The position numbers and the translations under genes are program-made. Shown here piece by piece: positions 47,415-61,829 of a stretch of 64,000 nucleotides of DNA. Within the stretch, counting starts at the first letter, position 1. Each line of letters opens with the position of its first letter. This DNA is from Papilionanthe hookeriana x Papilionanthe teres (taxonomy: Eukaryota; Streptophyta; Magnoliopsida; Asparagales; Orchidaceae): positions 43,039,575-43,103,574 of the forward strand of contig CM040423.1 of NCBI GenBank assembly GCA_022702705.1, read 5' to 3'. Under the pieces are notes generated by a model. It ran no database searches and had not been told where the DNA came from. It saw only the letters and a list, made by a program, of their open reading frames with translations.

Positions 47415-47707
47415 TGTTAGGTATGGCTCATATTTAGGTAATTGGAGTTTTCTTGGTGAAGAGGTGTGTCTCTTCATATTTAGTTGGTTGGAGGGAGCGA
47501 GGGCGAGTTAGTAATTTATTTGTGGGTTTTATCTATAAATAGATGTGTAATCCTATGGATATGTGAACTGAACTATTGTAACTCCTCTGAAATAGTGAAA
47601 TTCGTCGCTCTGCTCCCGAGGACATAGGCATGTCTTTGTCGAACCTCGTTAAATCTCTGTGCTCTTCTTCTGGATTTGCGTTGTGTTCGCCCCGAATTTT
47701 CATAACA
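47415..47707 (+). repeat. 3' LTR of element 2
   Basis: 293 bp, the same length as the 5' LTR, with a TATA box at 47534-47541. Moderate divergence between the two LTRs suggests that insertion was not recent. Confidence 0.9.
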
Positions 47708-48374
47708 ATTTTAAAAATAATTATATATTATAAAAATTTATCTTATCATATTTTAAATAATTAAACTTCTATAAATTATAATATATGATAAATTATTAAT
47801 AACAATTATAATATTATAGTTAAATATTATAATATTATAATTAATATACTATACTATATATTAAAACAAAACCCTAAACGTCTTATTCGGTCTGCGTTAT
47901 TTTGAGGAACTATGGATTACCTGATGTGTACGAAATACCTGATCAATTTGCTTCATTTTGAGAAAATATGCTATCAAAGCTAGGGCTGTCAAAAAAGCTC
48001 GTTGTTCGCTAACAGTTCGTGTTCGGTTATCCAGGAAGTTCGTGTTCGATTCGTTCGATAAGCAAACGAGACGAACACGAACAATTTTGTTTCGTTAGGT
48101 TTGTTAAACGAACCAAACACGAATAGTGATGTGTTCGAACATTTCAAACACGAATACTAGCTATGTTTGTTCATGTTTAGTTCGTTTACACCTCTACTCA
48201 TATAAATAGCTGATGATTATTTTGGCACCTTACTCCTTTCTCATTTTGATAAAAAACAAATACCTAAAAATGACTCCTTTATATGACATAAGAGTTGACG
48301 TAATAAACATAGGCACTAACAATTAACTTATACGGATCTTATGCTACTTTACTGTTCTATTCTGAATTTTCTTA

Positions 48375-50464
48375 GGGTCTGTTTGGCAAAGATTATTTGC
48401 TACGGTGGCTTTTTCAAAACGTTATAGAGCTGATTGGAAATACTGTTTCACCGGATTATTAAAACTCGTGATTATTAATTTCTATTTGACGCGGATCGCG
48501 GGGTCCTACCCGCGATCCGCGATTCTTTTCTTCTCTTGATGGTATTTGGCCCTCGCTATCCAGAGCCCTAAGCGCGATCCATCTCCTTCCTGTCCTCGCT
48601 ATCCAGAGCCCTAAGCGGCGCGATCCGTCTCTCCCTGATCCCGCAGCACCCGTCTCCCTCCCCGATTCTGCAGCACCCTGTTTCCTCCTTCCATCGTCGG
48701 CTTCTCAGGTAACGTTCTGTTCTTCTTCCTCTTCTACGACGAGCCGCGTCTCCTCTCCTTCCTGAACTTCTCCCAACCCATCTCTCACTCTCCTACTTTA
48801 AGTGCAACAACTGTGACATTTTGATCCACTGGCTTCCGTAAGATTCATATTTTCGTAAGCCTGCTCGAATCGTGAGTCGCAATTCTATGGATCTCCTTTT
48901 TTTAATTATTATTAGTTTTTGTTTTGTCTCTGTTGTTGGTGTTACGATTTAACATTCTTTTATGTTTCATCATTACTGATAGGTGAAATTTCTTTTGAAT
49001 GCGAGAATGCCAACTGAAATTTCTTTTGGTGCGGTTTTTTTTTTTTTTTTTGTGATTTGAAAATATCTAAGAAAAAAAAAAGAGGGATACTTCTCTCCCT
49101 CCCATCTCAGTATTGCTCCATAAATTCATTGTGCCCTTTGCTCTAATTTTTTTTGTTTAAGAAGCATCTCATATGAGTCATATTCTCACACATATGGCAA
49201 GCAAATTGTATGGCAGTTTTATCTCTCATGCTTGCACTTCTCCCTGGTATTAACCTATACTTGTTCTCCTTCTGGAACCACAGTTGAGAAACAATTGAAG
49301 AAAATCCCTTGTTATTAAGGTTTTAAATTTAAATAATCTCGGGATGTTCGTCCTCTCTTATCTTCAATGTTGTGAGGTTTGATTTGTTGAGAATTGAAGA
49401 GATGGTTTTAACACATTCAGCAAGTATGGTCTAAATACAGACATAAATCTTACTCTACTATAAGTACTTGGGAGCTTGCAATATCAGTAATTTTGAGAGA
49501 CTAGACTTACTTGAATTATTCATATTGCTTGAATTTCTCATATATTACATATATGACTAGGCTTGCCTGAATTTCTCATATCTTACTGTAGTCTTGAGCA
49601 TTCTTGTAGCTCACTTGATTGCGATTTGTGGAGATATTTGGGACTGTTTTATGCCATGTTTGAGCTGTTACTTTGGAGCATGTTTGAGTTTCTTTGTAAA
49701 ACTTGAAAAAGAATGCAAGTCTTGAGTTCTCACATTACCTTTTCCATGCTTTCGTCTCTCTGAACTTTAAAAAATGCATCTTTGAGGCTTGCAATGGCCT
49801 ATTGCTGAGTACCCTTTCTCTAATTTCATTGAGTTTGTTATTAAGGCCAAATGAGAATTTGAGATCCGGCCTTTTCCAATAATCTTTCTGTATTGTTTGT
49901 TGCCTTCAGAATATTTTCAATACTTCTTCAAGGATATTAAGTTGTTGCTTTCTGGCTAAAATATTAAAATACTCGGTTAAAGAGAGTTTACTTGTTTTCA
50001 ATTATAGAGCCTTGTCTTGATCTCAAAGTTGTATTGTTTTTCTGGAAATAGTTTTCTTTAGCTACATTATATATCCTTTTAATAGTTTTGTGGCACATAG
50101 TTTGTTATGACAACATTATTACGAAATATTTTTTTGGTGAGTTTGTCATTTTATTTTCTACTAATATGACATAACATGCAATTATTTGTCGCTTCCAATT
50201 TTAGAGATAAAAACAAGTAGAAATTGATATTTTTCCGACAAACTGTTGCAAATCAATATGTCTCAAACACTGAAATCAAACAAGTCTTCACGACTTATTC
50301 GAACGAGGCAGATTTGTCATTTAGACACAAACAGCTGCAATTCAGTTGTTTTCCAAACACTCAAACCAAACAGACAGACAGATTATCCAGATAATCTGCT
50401 TATCAGCAGGATAATCTGCTTATCATGATAATCTGGATAATCTGCAGCTGCGCCAAATAGACCC
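48375..50464. mobile_element. PIF/Harbinger-like DNA transposon, non-autonomous
   Basis: This 2090-bp block has inverted ends gggtctgtttggc and gccaaatagaccc and TTA duplicates (48372-48374, 50465-50467). Unit 2 shows the empty site (ttttcttaattactac, about 24909-24924) with one TTA. TTA duplication and such ends are typical of PIF/Harbinger. No transposase frame is visible. The left part holds a perfect GC hairpin, a duplicated ctcgctatccagagccctaa word (48553 and 48596) and T-rich, intron-like DNA. The right end has several copies of ataatctgcttatc in both directions. Confidence 0.8.
48490..48521. repeat. Perfect 13-bp hairpin in Harbinger-like element
   Basis: Arms cgcggatcgcggg (48490-48502) and its complement (48509-48521) are separated by 6 nt. 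It is very GC-rich within AT-rich sequence. Confidence 0.9.
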
Positions 50465-50467
50465 TTA

Positions 50468-53382
50468 ATTACTACGGCTATAAGACCATGTCATGTTGTC
50501 AAATAGGCATTCCAACTTAGTACAAAGATTTAAATAATGTGATTTTAGTAACTTAGGCCAAATTTCATCCATTTTTGTGCACATTTTATATTTCTTTTAT
50601 TTAAAAATAAATATCATTTATTACAGAAAGTAGTTGACCAACTAATTTATTTTTAAATTTCTTTTAAGAAAATCGTGTGTTCTTAAGAAGTTTAAAGTAA
50701 CATAATGAGATGTTTTCAATTATTTTAAAATATTTCAATTTTATGAACATTTGACTAAAATAGCTACTTCACATTTTATATGTTTTATATTGGTTATGAG
50801 GAAGAAGGCTTCAATGAAATTTGAGGACAATATAATAGAAACATGCATGCCAAACCAAAGAGTGTCTAAACAAGTTTGAGGTATGATTTAGAAAGTAAAG
50901 ATAAGATTCAAACAAACTTGAATATTATTCAAATAAGTTCAAATTTTGTTCTAAAAAGGTTGAATAAGGTTTAAACCCATTTCAAATATGATGAATCAAG
51001 TGCAAACAATGTTTGATCATTATTTTAACCACCGCCATGATTCAAATAAGATTTTAAACAATATTAACAAGGTTAGATTTTTATTCAAAACAAACATGAA
51101 TATTAATTGTGTTAATATTTAGAAAACTTTTTGAGGAAAATCAAACATCAGCTTCTTCTGTGACACGAAGAATTTTGACAAGAAGATGACTTGACTTGAT
51201 AGGTATTTATTGGGAAGCAGAGTAAAAACTTAATGGCTCAAGTACTTGAATATCTCATAGATCACACAATTACATAGGCTAATAATAAACCAAAAGTATT
51301 TGAAATTAGAAGTGGTGTATCATTTTTATGGATCACAAATTTAGATATCAATTCCTCCAACAAAAAGAATTGCATGCTATGATTTCATTCTTTTTCAAAC
51401 AAATTAAGATATTCATTTGATACAATTCTCCCATTTATCCATATACTACAACCAAGGACAATTAAATATTCTTGAGTGGATTGAGCAAATAAAAGTTAAT
51501 GACCATAATAAAAGATCAGTTTTTTCTAAATCCTATTAATGATACAACTAATGTTGATTCAAGAGTAAATGAAAATGTTGCTAAAGATAGGAAAAAAATA
51601 GCATGTTCATGCCTCCATAAATATTTCATCATTAAAATAGTTTATATGTGCAACCAGTAAATTAGATCTTTGAAAAGGAAACAACACAATTAATGACGCA
51701 AAATATATGTGATAAATTTTTTTTCTTGAGATAACATTATTTGAAAATACTTGTAATTCAATGATTGTTGGCATGGTCAACTCATGTTACAGTCTAACTT
51801 CAAAGAATACATATGTTGAAAATATTGATCTTGACAGAAAAAATGAACTAAAAATGGTTAAAAATATGTGTAATGAAGAAAATTATTTAATTGAGGTTCA
51901 GTTTTCAATATAAGATGTTAAGTACATTCAATGTAATTCTAAAATATATTCATAAAATTTGTAAGCTTGAAAGTTGTCATAATTAAACATATTTGAGATT
52001 GGATACATATTTTAGAATACATTTGCTATTTGATTATCAGAACAAAAGACCAATGAATATCTCAATCATGAATAACTAAGTATATAATCAAGAATAAATT
52101 AATTAGATTGGACTAGAATTTAAAGCCAAATACAATAGTGTCTAATGCTAAGAGGTACTATAGGATTGATTTCATTTTAAGAAAGCTAATCAACTTCATC
52201 AACAAACTGTTATGTATGTAAATGGATCTTTAAAGCATTTTCTAAAAAATAATCATCATTATTTTTCTTATGTTCAATAACAAAAATCTAAGGAGAATAA
52301 TTGGTCTTCAACTTAACACATCATAATATTTCAAATATATGTATTACTTCTTAGATATTTATATTATAAATCAAAGATGAATTATATATAGTATTAAATG
52401 TCAATAGAATTATGTTCACATCTTAGTCAAACCATATTCAAATCTTATCATTCATAATTCAATACATCAAATACAGACAACCTTGTCACATAGTCAAGTT
52501 GAATTAAATTTGAAGAGTTCAAATTTCAATACATGTAATTAATATTATGACATCTTAAGTTTAGAAGACGGTACGCTATAACAACAACAAATACAATAAA
52601 GGAAAAAAGTCATCTTTTGAACTAATAGTATGACTGAGCGATATCTTGGTTACCTATTTTGTATTTAATATATTTTATTTTTTTTATGATTAAACAATGT
52701 GATATATCATGTGAGATTATTCTAAATAACTATTTAATAGTTAATCTAATATATTTTTATTTAATTTTTTATTTTATTTTGATATTGTGAATATTTTCGT
52801 ACTAAATGTCTTGAAAAAAGAGTTGGCACTACTTGCATAAGCAATAGTCTAATAGTTACTAAAAATCCATATATTTTATATGTGTCCTCATTCTATTAAA
52901 CATTGTGATGCTGCTACCATGCCTATTACAAGTAGCTAAATCAACACAACAAAAAGCTACATACACCACTAGCTTAAACAACACAAAAAAAAACCAATTA
53001 GTATGAAATACACTACTAGCTTAAACAACACAAGTTAATGTTGCTGTATGGTTTGATTATGAAATTAAGATCATATAGTTTTTTGTATGTTAATTGATAA
53101 GTAATAAACTCAATTATTGATCATTTTTTATGATGTATTCTCTCTTAATCTGTGGGGTCGTAGGACTAATTGAATTTGATACATGTGTGCATGATATTGA
53201 AAGGAGATCCAAAGTATAAATTTCTCTGAAGAGTGTAAGGTAGTTGTGGCAACTTTGTATCCATGAGAAGGTTAGAAAGTAACCAAAGTAATAAATTTGC
53301 ACATGAAAATGTGATTTCCTTGAAAAAATTTGAGATATCAATTCTAGAGTACTATTTTTTATTAGCAAATCATATTAAGTTG

Positions 53383-53388
<6 letters not shown>
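50468..53388. other. AT-rich intergenic DNA without recognised genes
   Basis: Nearly 3 kb of strongly AT-rich text with many stops in all frames and recurrent ttcaaa/caaataag phrases. The first 50 bp resemble unit 2 near 24915; beyond that no homology to the AKR units is evident. Nothing else can be supported. Confidence 0.6.

Positions 53389-53415
<27 letters not shown>
53389..53415. repeat. (TA)n microsatellite
   Basis: Uninterrupted TA run next to a SINE-like block. It may be the tail of that element. Confidence 0.9.
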
Positions 53416-53762
53416 CTCGGTGGCGCAGTGTGGCCTTAAGCCACGTGGTACTGTAATTATTTGCACACTGGGTCGTCCCCAGACCCAGTAGGGGTTGAGC
53501 ATATAGGGTTGGTTGAGGACCTCACGCCCCAACACATTCTTTAAAAAAAATGTATTTATTTATTTATTTAAAAAAAACGGTATTTGAGTCCAGTGGGCCT
53601 CAAATACCGATTTTCCATTGCGGTTGGACACCTATGATGGGGTGTCTGAGTCATGTGCCTAATATTCAAGAATCTTGTACCACGGGAGATCGAACCCGTG
53701 ACCTGAGAGGACTTACAGCGAACCCCACCAACCAACACGCACAGCTCTGTAGCGCGCGCACT
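53416..53762 (-). mobile_element. Possible tRNA-derived SINE
   Basis: On the minus strand the right part contains gggttcgatctccc, a good match to the RNA polymerase III B box of tRNA genes, preceded by ttggttggtggggttcgc-like text where an A box would lie. The left part contains an 11-bp inverted repeat (53578-53588 and 53599-53609). Both ends run into microsatellites, as expected of a SINE with a simple tail. No cloverleaf or anticodon stem can be drawn, so it is not a tRNA gene. Confidence 0.45.
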
Positions 53763-53781
53763 CACACACACACACACACAC

Positions 53782-53849
<68 letters not shown>
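53763..53849. repeat. (CA)n(TA)n compound microsatellite
   Basis: About 10 CA units followed by about 33 TA units. The Tyr-Ile-rich frame across it is a translation artefact. Confidence 0.95.
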
Positions 53850-53851
<2 letters not shown>

Positions 53852-54481
53852 TTCAACTATTACCTTTTATTTTACCTTCATGAGTGCATTTTTCATAACC
53901 TCTTGAAAAATAAAATCCATCTTTTCATAAGCATATGTGCCGCGTATTTCTTTATAAATTTATATATCGAAGAACTTAACTTAAAAATATTTACTTTAAA
54001 CAATACTCAAATCTTTAATCTTACGTTAAAAATATCAGTAATATTAATTTTTCTAAAATGAAACGTACATTCTTATGTATATATTTGGATGTGAAATGGA
54101 CTCAAGTGTCATATAAATAAATATTAAAGTTTAGACGCTAAATATCAAAACCGATAAATTTGTATGATATATACATAAATCTCCCTAAGAAGTTAATGAG
54201 TTATCCATTGAGATTATGAAATGTGTTGCATAAACTTTTGGCATATAAGCTTACCTTTGTCTAAAAAGCAAAGATAGGAACTTTTATTCATAGATAATCT
54301 TACGAGCAGTACTCCTGGTAGAAGACTACATTGATAACATAATCTGTTAAGTAGACTTATGACTGATTAAAACACTCACAAGGTAATATTTTATTATCAT
54401 CTCTTTATATCTCATACAATGCACCCAACTTCTAGATGAGAAAGTAAAAATATGGAGCATTGTTAATGAATATGGTCCATT
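53850..54481. other. AKR copy D 3' flank
   Basis: AT-rich flank. From about 54200 it loosely resembles the flanks of A-C (cttttattcatagataatc, cacaaggtaatattttattatc, catacaatgcac), showing that D belongs to the same ancestral duplication but is older. Confidence 0.55.
54283..54288 (-). promoter_or_regulatory. Candidate poly(A) signal of AKR copy D
   Basis: AATAAA on the minus strand about 195 bp past the stop, matching the conserved block of the other copies. Confidence 0.45.
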
Positions 54482-57586
<3,105 letters not shown>

Positions 57587-57830
57587 TTCTTCTCTATCAA
57601 AAGCCTCACCAAACAAAAGAGTGAGATGATGTAGGAGGTAGTCAGGCGGGCCTTCTATTTAAGGAGTGCTGATCTGGTAACCATTGGTGAGGTTATTCTC
57701 CTCTTCAGTAATCTCATTAATTTATTAGATGGATAAAGTCAACCTATTCTGGTTATTGTCCACTTCGGTAATCTCACTAATTTAATAGATGGTTAAGGTC
57801 AACCTAGGCGGGCGGCAGCCGGATTTTTAA
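57587..57830. promoter_or_regulatory. AKR copy D 5' flank
   Basis: Presumed promoter. It contains a direct duplication of about 65 bp: ggtgaggttattctcctcttcagtaatctc-like text near 57690 recurs near 57750 with taatagatggttaaggtcaacct. No TATA box is certain. Confidence 0.4.
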
Positions 57831-57970
57831 TATATCTATATATATATATATATTATAATAACACATATACATATGTAAGTGGGAGGTAAAACACAGATAA
57901 ACATATTTATACATATGCGGGCGGCAGGTAAAACATAGATTTCTGTGTTATTATAAATTTTAATAATCCG

Positions 57971-58056
<86 letters not shown>

Positions 58057-58200
58057 AGCATATATAAAAATAAATAAATAAAAATAATATATATATATAT
58101 ATTATTTTTATATATTTTTATATATGCTGGCGCATATATATATATATGCAGGCGAATTATCATAATAACATACAGTGTGTTATTATAATAATTTGCTTGC
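57810..58200. repeat. TA-rich palindromic block, MITE-like
   Basis: Copies of cgggcggcag (57813 and 57918) and, inverted, ttgccgcccg (58196) surround a (TA)n run (57972-58053). An inner palindrome follows: tgccagcatatataaaaata (58054) pairs with tatttttatatatgctggcg (about 58112-58131). It may be a MITE with an expanded TA tract; no target duplication was identified. Confidence 0.5.
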
Positions 58201-58660
58201 CGCCCGTATTTCTTTATCTATGTATGTATGGAAATGCATATTTCATTTTTTAAGTTTCAAAATTATTGTATTTTTTATGTGGTATGAATGTTGAAAATGA
58301 AGTTTATGCTTTAGATATATAGATAAATGATTGTTGTGAGTTGGAAGATTTGTAACGGTAGAGTAATAATTTAATGTCTTAGTATTAGACGAAGATCCAA
58401 CACATACACGAACATAAAAGAAAAATAGCGGGGTGAGACACCACGATTTTTATGTGAAAAACCTAAGGAAGAGAAAAAACTATGGGGCCTAGCCCAGTTG
58501 AAATAATTCACAATTTAATTGTAAGTACATAGACCCACTCTCCACTTGAATTATAGAAGATAAAATTACAATTTTAATGTATAATGATAATTCAGTAATA
58601 ATATCTAGGATGAGTCGCGAGGGCCATAGTCAATTACTATGATGATAGTAGCCCGGCATA
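58201..58660. other. Intergenic, nothing recognised
   Basis: AT-rich DNA. The phrase aacataaaagaaaaatagcggggtgagacaccacg near 58410 resembles retroelement 5' text, but no structure could be completed. Confidence 0.4.
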
Positions 58661-59010
58661 AATGTTTTAGACTCTAGTCATAAAGGTCGCAATTGAAAGT
58701 CGTTGTAGTAGTCGTAGATGGTTGCTTCAGATGCATCAGTTGGCCACAGAGGTCGTAATAGAGAGCTGCAAGAGTTGTGCACCACGTAAATCATAGTTGG
58801 TTATGAAGGTCGTAGTGTTGAGTTACAATAGCATGCGTAGGTCGTAGAGTCTAGATTTGAGAGCTGCATGAGTTATGTACCACATAAAACGTAGTTGGTT
58901 ACATAGGCCATAATGGCGATTCACAATAATATCTGTAGGCCATAGAGGTCAGAGTTGGGAGTTGCATGAGTTGTGGACCACATTGATGGTAGTTGGTCAC
59001 GTAAGCTATT
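58661..59010. repeat. 98-bp tandem repeat, at least three diverged copies
   Basis: Anchors gagagctgcaagagttgtgc (58761), gagagctgcatgagttatgt (58859) and gggagttgcatgagttgtgg (58957) are spaced 98 bp apart. Each is followed by an accacrt...tagttggt block and by a ggtcgta/ggccata motif. A more diverged fourth copy may start near 58663. Confidence 0.8.
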
Positions 59011-60860
59011 GTTAACTTCACTTTTGTGAGGACTCACCCAAATGACCTGCACATAACCCCCAAACCAAAATTATGCTTTCTTGGGCCTAACCAAGGAAAG
59101 CCCAAGCCCTCTACCCTTGGTTGAGTTAGTTTAGCGCTTTGACCTGCTGATAGACCTAAATTGACCTCCATTGGCAAGACATGCTCTGGTTCACTCAAAT
59201 AAACCCAAAAGCTTAGGAACCTTCCTATAGACCTTAAGGGCTACATTGAACATGAAATTCACTTTGGGAGAATGATCTACCTAAATTAAAATGACTGCCC
59301 AACCCCAACAAACCCTAAAAAGCACGTTGAACTTATCACACCCCTTTGACCCCAAAATTTGGTAACACCATGGTTGGTCAAAACCAATTGGGCCAAACCC
59401 AATTTAGGTCAAATCTTAATCAATTTGCCACATTGATATCCAATTGAACCCCACCCAACACGGTCGTGACATCACACCATGTCGAGAACCCAATTGGAAC
59501 CATGGGGTCAACCCCCATAATTCACCTCATTTATTAATTAATTAGTTAAATTATTAAATTCCATTAGGGCCTAAACTTTTTGGCTAAACCCAACCCAATT
59601 AGGGTAAGCCGAAAAAAAAACCTAAAAATCCAACCCAAGCACATGGCCCATGAAGCCCGCGTCCCATTCTTCATGGGTCGCCCATGACACAAGACTAACC
59701 CATCATGACATGTGGGTAACACAACAAGCCAAATCAACCTAAATCCAGACACTAAAAGACAAGCTTGGCACCACCTACCATGGGGGAAGACACGTGACAC
59801 CTTAGTCATGGTTCCTTTGACCCATCCTTGGGGAGCCAAACCAGACCTTGGGGAGCCAAGAGAAGTCCAAATATAGTCTTAGCCGCCCACCAAAAGGTCT
59901 ACTCAATCAAGCTAACCTCCTTCCATGCCTTCCTCTCCACCATTGGTGCCACCATGGCTAAGGATTGGGAATGTAGAAAAGCTTCCCCCAGCTACCAAAA
60001 GCCTCTTGAAATTCTTTTGAAAATCCTCTAAGTAGCCGCTTGAGCTTCTCCATGCTAAGTCAAGTACTCTCCATGGCCTCTCATGGCTATTCAAGGAGGG
60101 AACCCGAGAGCACTTGAGACACAACAAGCTCCCTAGATAGCCCTCAAATCCTCTTGCTACCAACAGCAAAAACATTGCCCTTGGGTAGAGAAAACCATCC
60201 CCACCATTTCCAAGCCTCTTTGGCCACCAAAAACCCTAATTTCACCATCTAGGACATATTTCGGCTCTTACATCAACTTCTCCAAAACTCTAAATTAACC
60301 TCTCCAAAAGCTTCATTAAGCCTAAAGACATTCTCCCCAATCAAAATTGTGCCCTCCAACAACCTTAAACTTGTCCCAAGATCAAATCGTGGCACCCTTT
60401 GGTCTAAGCCATACATAGACCCGTCCATAGTGCAATTTGAGACAAGGAAGAGCTTCGTGTCATCAAGACAATCATCTTTATCAAGTCTAATCGAGGTCTC
60501 ACCTCTTGGGACAAGGTTTCGATCAAATCCTTAAATTTTGCTCTTAGTTTAGTATTTTATGAAGAAAATCAACAATACATGTTCATCTAGCCATATAGAT
60601 AACTTCGTCTTGACTATATGAGTGTGTAGAAACAAACCCTGAGCTATTTGGTTGAGAATCAAGTGATATATTAGGATTTGATCATGGATAGCTCTCGATT
60701 CTCTATCTCATGGGGATGATGAATCGATCTCATCCATTTTCGTGTATTAGAAATGGACGGTGTGGATCGAGTTGAACAATGGAACCACAGAGGAGGGAGC
60801 ACCAGACTGCGAGACAGTGCGACACTAGATGACGCGAGGGCTTTCGATGATGCCACACTT
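59011..60860. other. Non-coding, possibly retroelement-derived
   Basis: Pyrimidine-rich on the plus strand, with many repeated words (aaccctaa, ccaacccaa, ttgggccta). The short frames at 59564-59839, 59828-60031, 59912-60175 and 60349-60534 overlap or conflict and match no family I know. No LTR ends or pol motifs found. Confidence 0.4.
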
Positions 60861-61700
60861 GGCTTAGTCTAACCTAACTTGGACCTAACCCAAGTGGATT
60901 CATAATTGGACTCAATCCAATTGAGGTCAAGTGGCCTAATCAGATTTGACGTAGCTCATGTTCAACTTGGGTTTGATCTAGGTCTAACCCAAATTAAACC
61001 TAAACCAACCTAAACCTTTTAGGTCTATCCAAAATTAGACCTAACCACAATCTAAACCTCTTAGGTTTAACCCAAATTGGACCTAGACCCTAAAACCCTA
61101 GGTCTAATCCACATTAGACCTAACCTATAATTTAGGTCTAACCCATATTAGACCTAACTTCAAACTTTATGTCTAATACATTGTAGACCTAACTTCAACC
61201 TTAGGTCTAACCCACATTAGACCTACCTTCAAATTTAGGTATAACCTTACTGAGACCTAGCTTGAACCATATTTAGGTCTAACCTAAATTTCACCTAATC
61301 TAATATGAACCTTTTTTTAGGTTTAACCCAAGCTATTTCTAAATTCAACATGGACCAAACTTAGGTCTAACCTAACTTAAACATTAGGTCCAACCCCATT
61401 AGACCTAACCTAAACCTTAGGTCCACATTAGACGTAACCTAAACTTTAGGTCTAACCCACATTAGACATAAAATATGAACCAAATTTGGGTCTAACTTAA
61501 CTTAAATATCAACCATCCTTTAGGTCTAATCCACATTAAACCTAACATCAACCTTAGGTCTAACCCACATTAGACCTAACCTAAACTTTAGGTCTGACCC
61601 ACATTAGACTTAAAATATGAAACAACCCAGGGTCTAACTTTACTTAGATGCAAACATCAACCATCATTTAAGTTTAACCTACATTAGACCTAAATGTGAA
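60860..61700. repeat. Degenerate minisatellite, TTAGGTCTAACC/TTAGACCTAACC type
   Basis: Repeats of roughly 30-35 bp are built on ttaggtctaacccacattagacctaa, quoted here in two overlapping halves: ttaggtctaacccac and cacattagacctaa. The two halves are inverse complements, so each unit is a small palindrome. Copies are most regular at 61120-61240 and 61380-61620. Confidence 0.8.
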
Positions 61701-61829
61701 CCCTCCTACGTCTAACCTAACTTATAATTAGTACAAAAAGAACATTCTCTAGATCTAGCCCAACCAAGATCTAGTCTAAGTCCAACCCAACCTGGACTTA
61801 GTCAAACATAAGTTCTTATGGGTATAACC

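Larger units (their letters stand above)
44870..47707 (+). mobile_element. Non-autonomous LTR retrotransposon (element 2)
   Basis: This has 293-bp LTRs at 44870-45162 and 47415-47707 with TG...CA ends and identical ATTTT target duplicates (44865-44869, 47708-47712). The primer-binding site is at 45165. The 2.25 kb interior contains no gag or pol and is rich in ttcgcg/gcgaac words. It is the same family as element 1 by LTR, primer site and repeat array. Mobilisation would need proteins from another element. Confidence 0.9.
44637..48196. mobile_element. hAT-like MITE complex hosting an LTR element
   Basis: The outer ends are tagagatacatcaaa at 44637 and, inverted, tttacacctcta at 48196, which fits tagaggtgtaaa-type hAT inverted repeats. 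Flanks are ctcatcata and ctcatata, an imperfect 8-bp duplication. Unit 2 (about 24770) is uninterrupted here. Inside are words like gaacacgaaca and gttcgttcg. A 214-bp copy of the same family seems complete at 47983-48196, while 44637-44820 is a second, direct-oriented copy lacking its end. No transposase is present. An LTR element occupies 44870-47707. Confidence 0.6.

Noticed and set aside
53690..53760. tRNA gene
   Set aside because: A B-box-like gggttcgatctccc is present, but no cloverleaf or anticodon arm can be drawn. A SINE fits better.
53550..53906. 118-residue frame ending in a Tyr-Ile repeat
   Set aside because: The repeat is the translation of a TA microsatellite and the rest spans a SINE-like block. 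The same applies to the frame at 57960-58163.
61080..61110. Interstitial telomeric repeat
   Set aside because: Only isolated ccctaaa-like strings occur, within an unrelated minisatellite.
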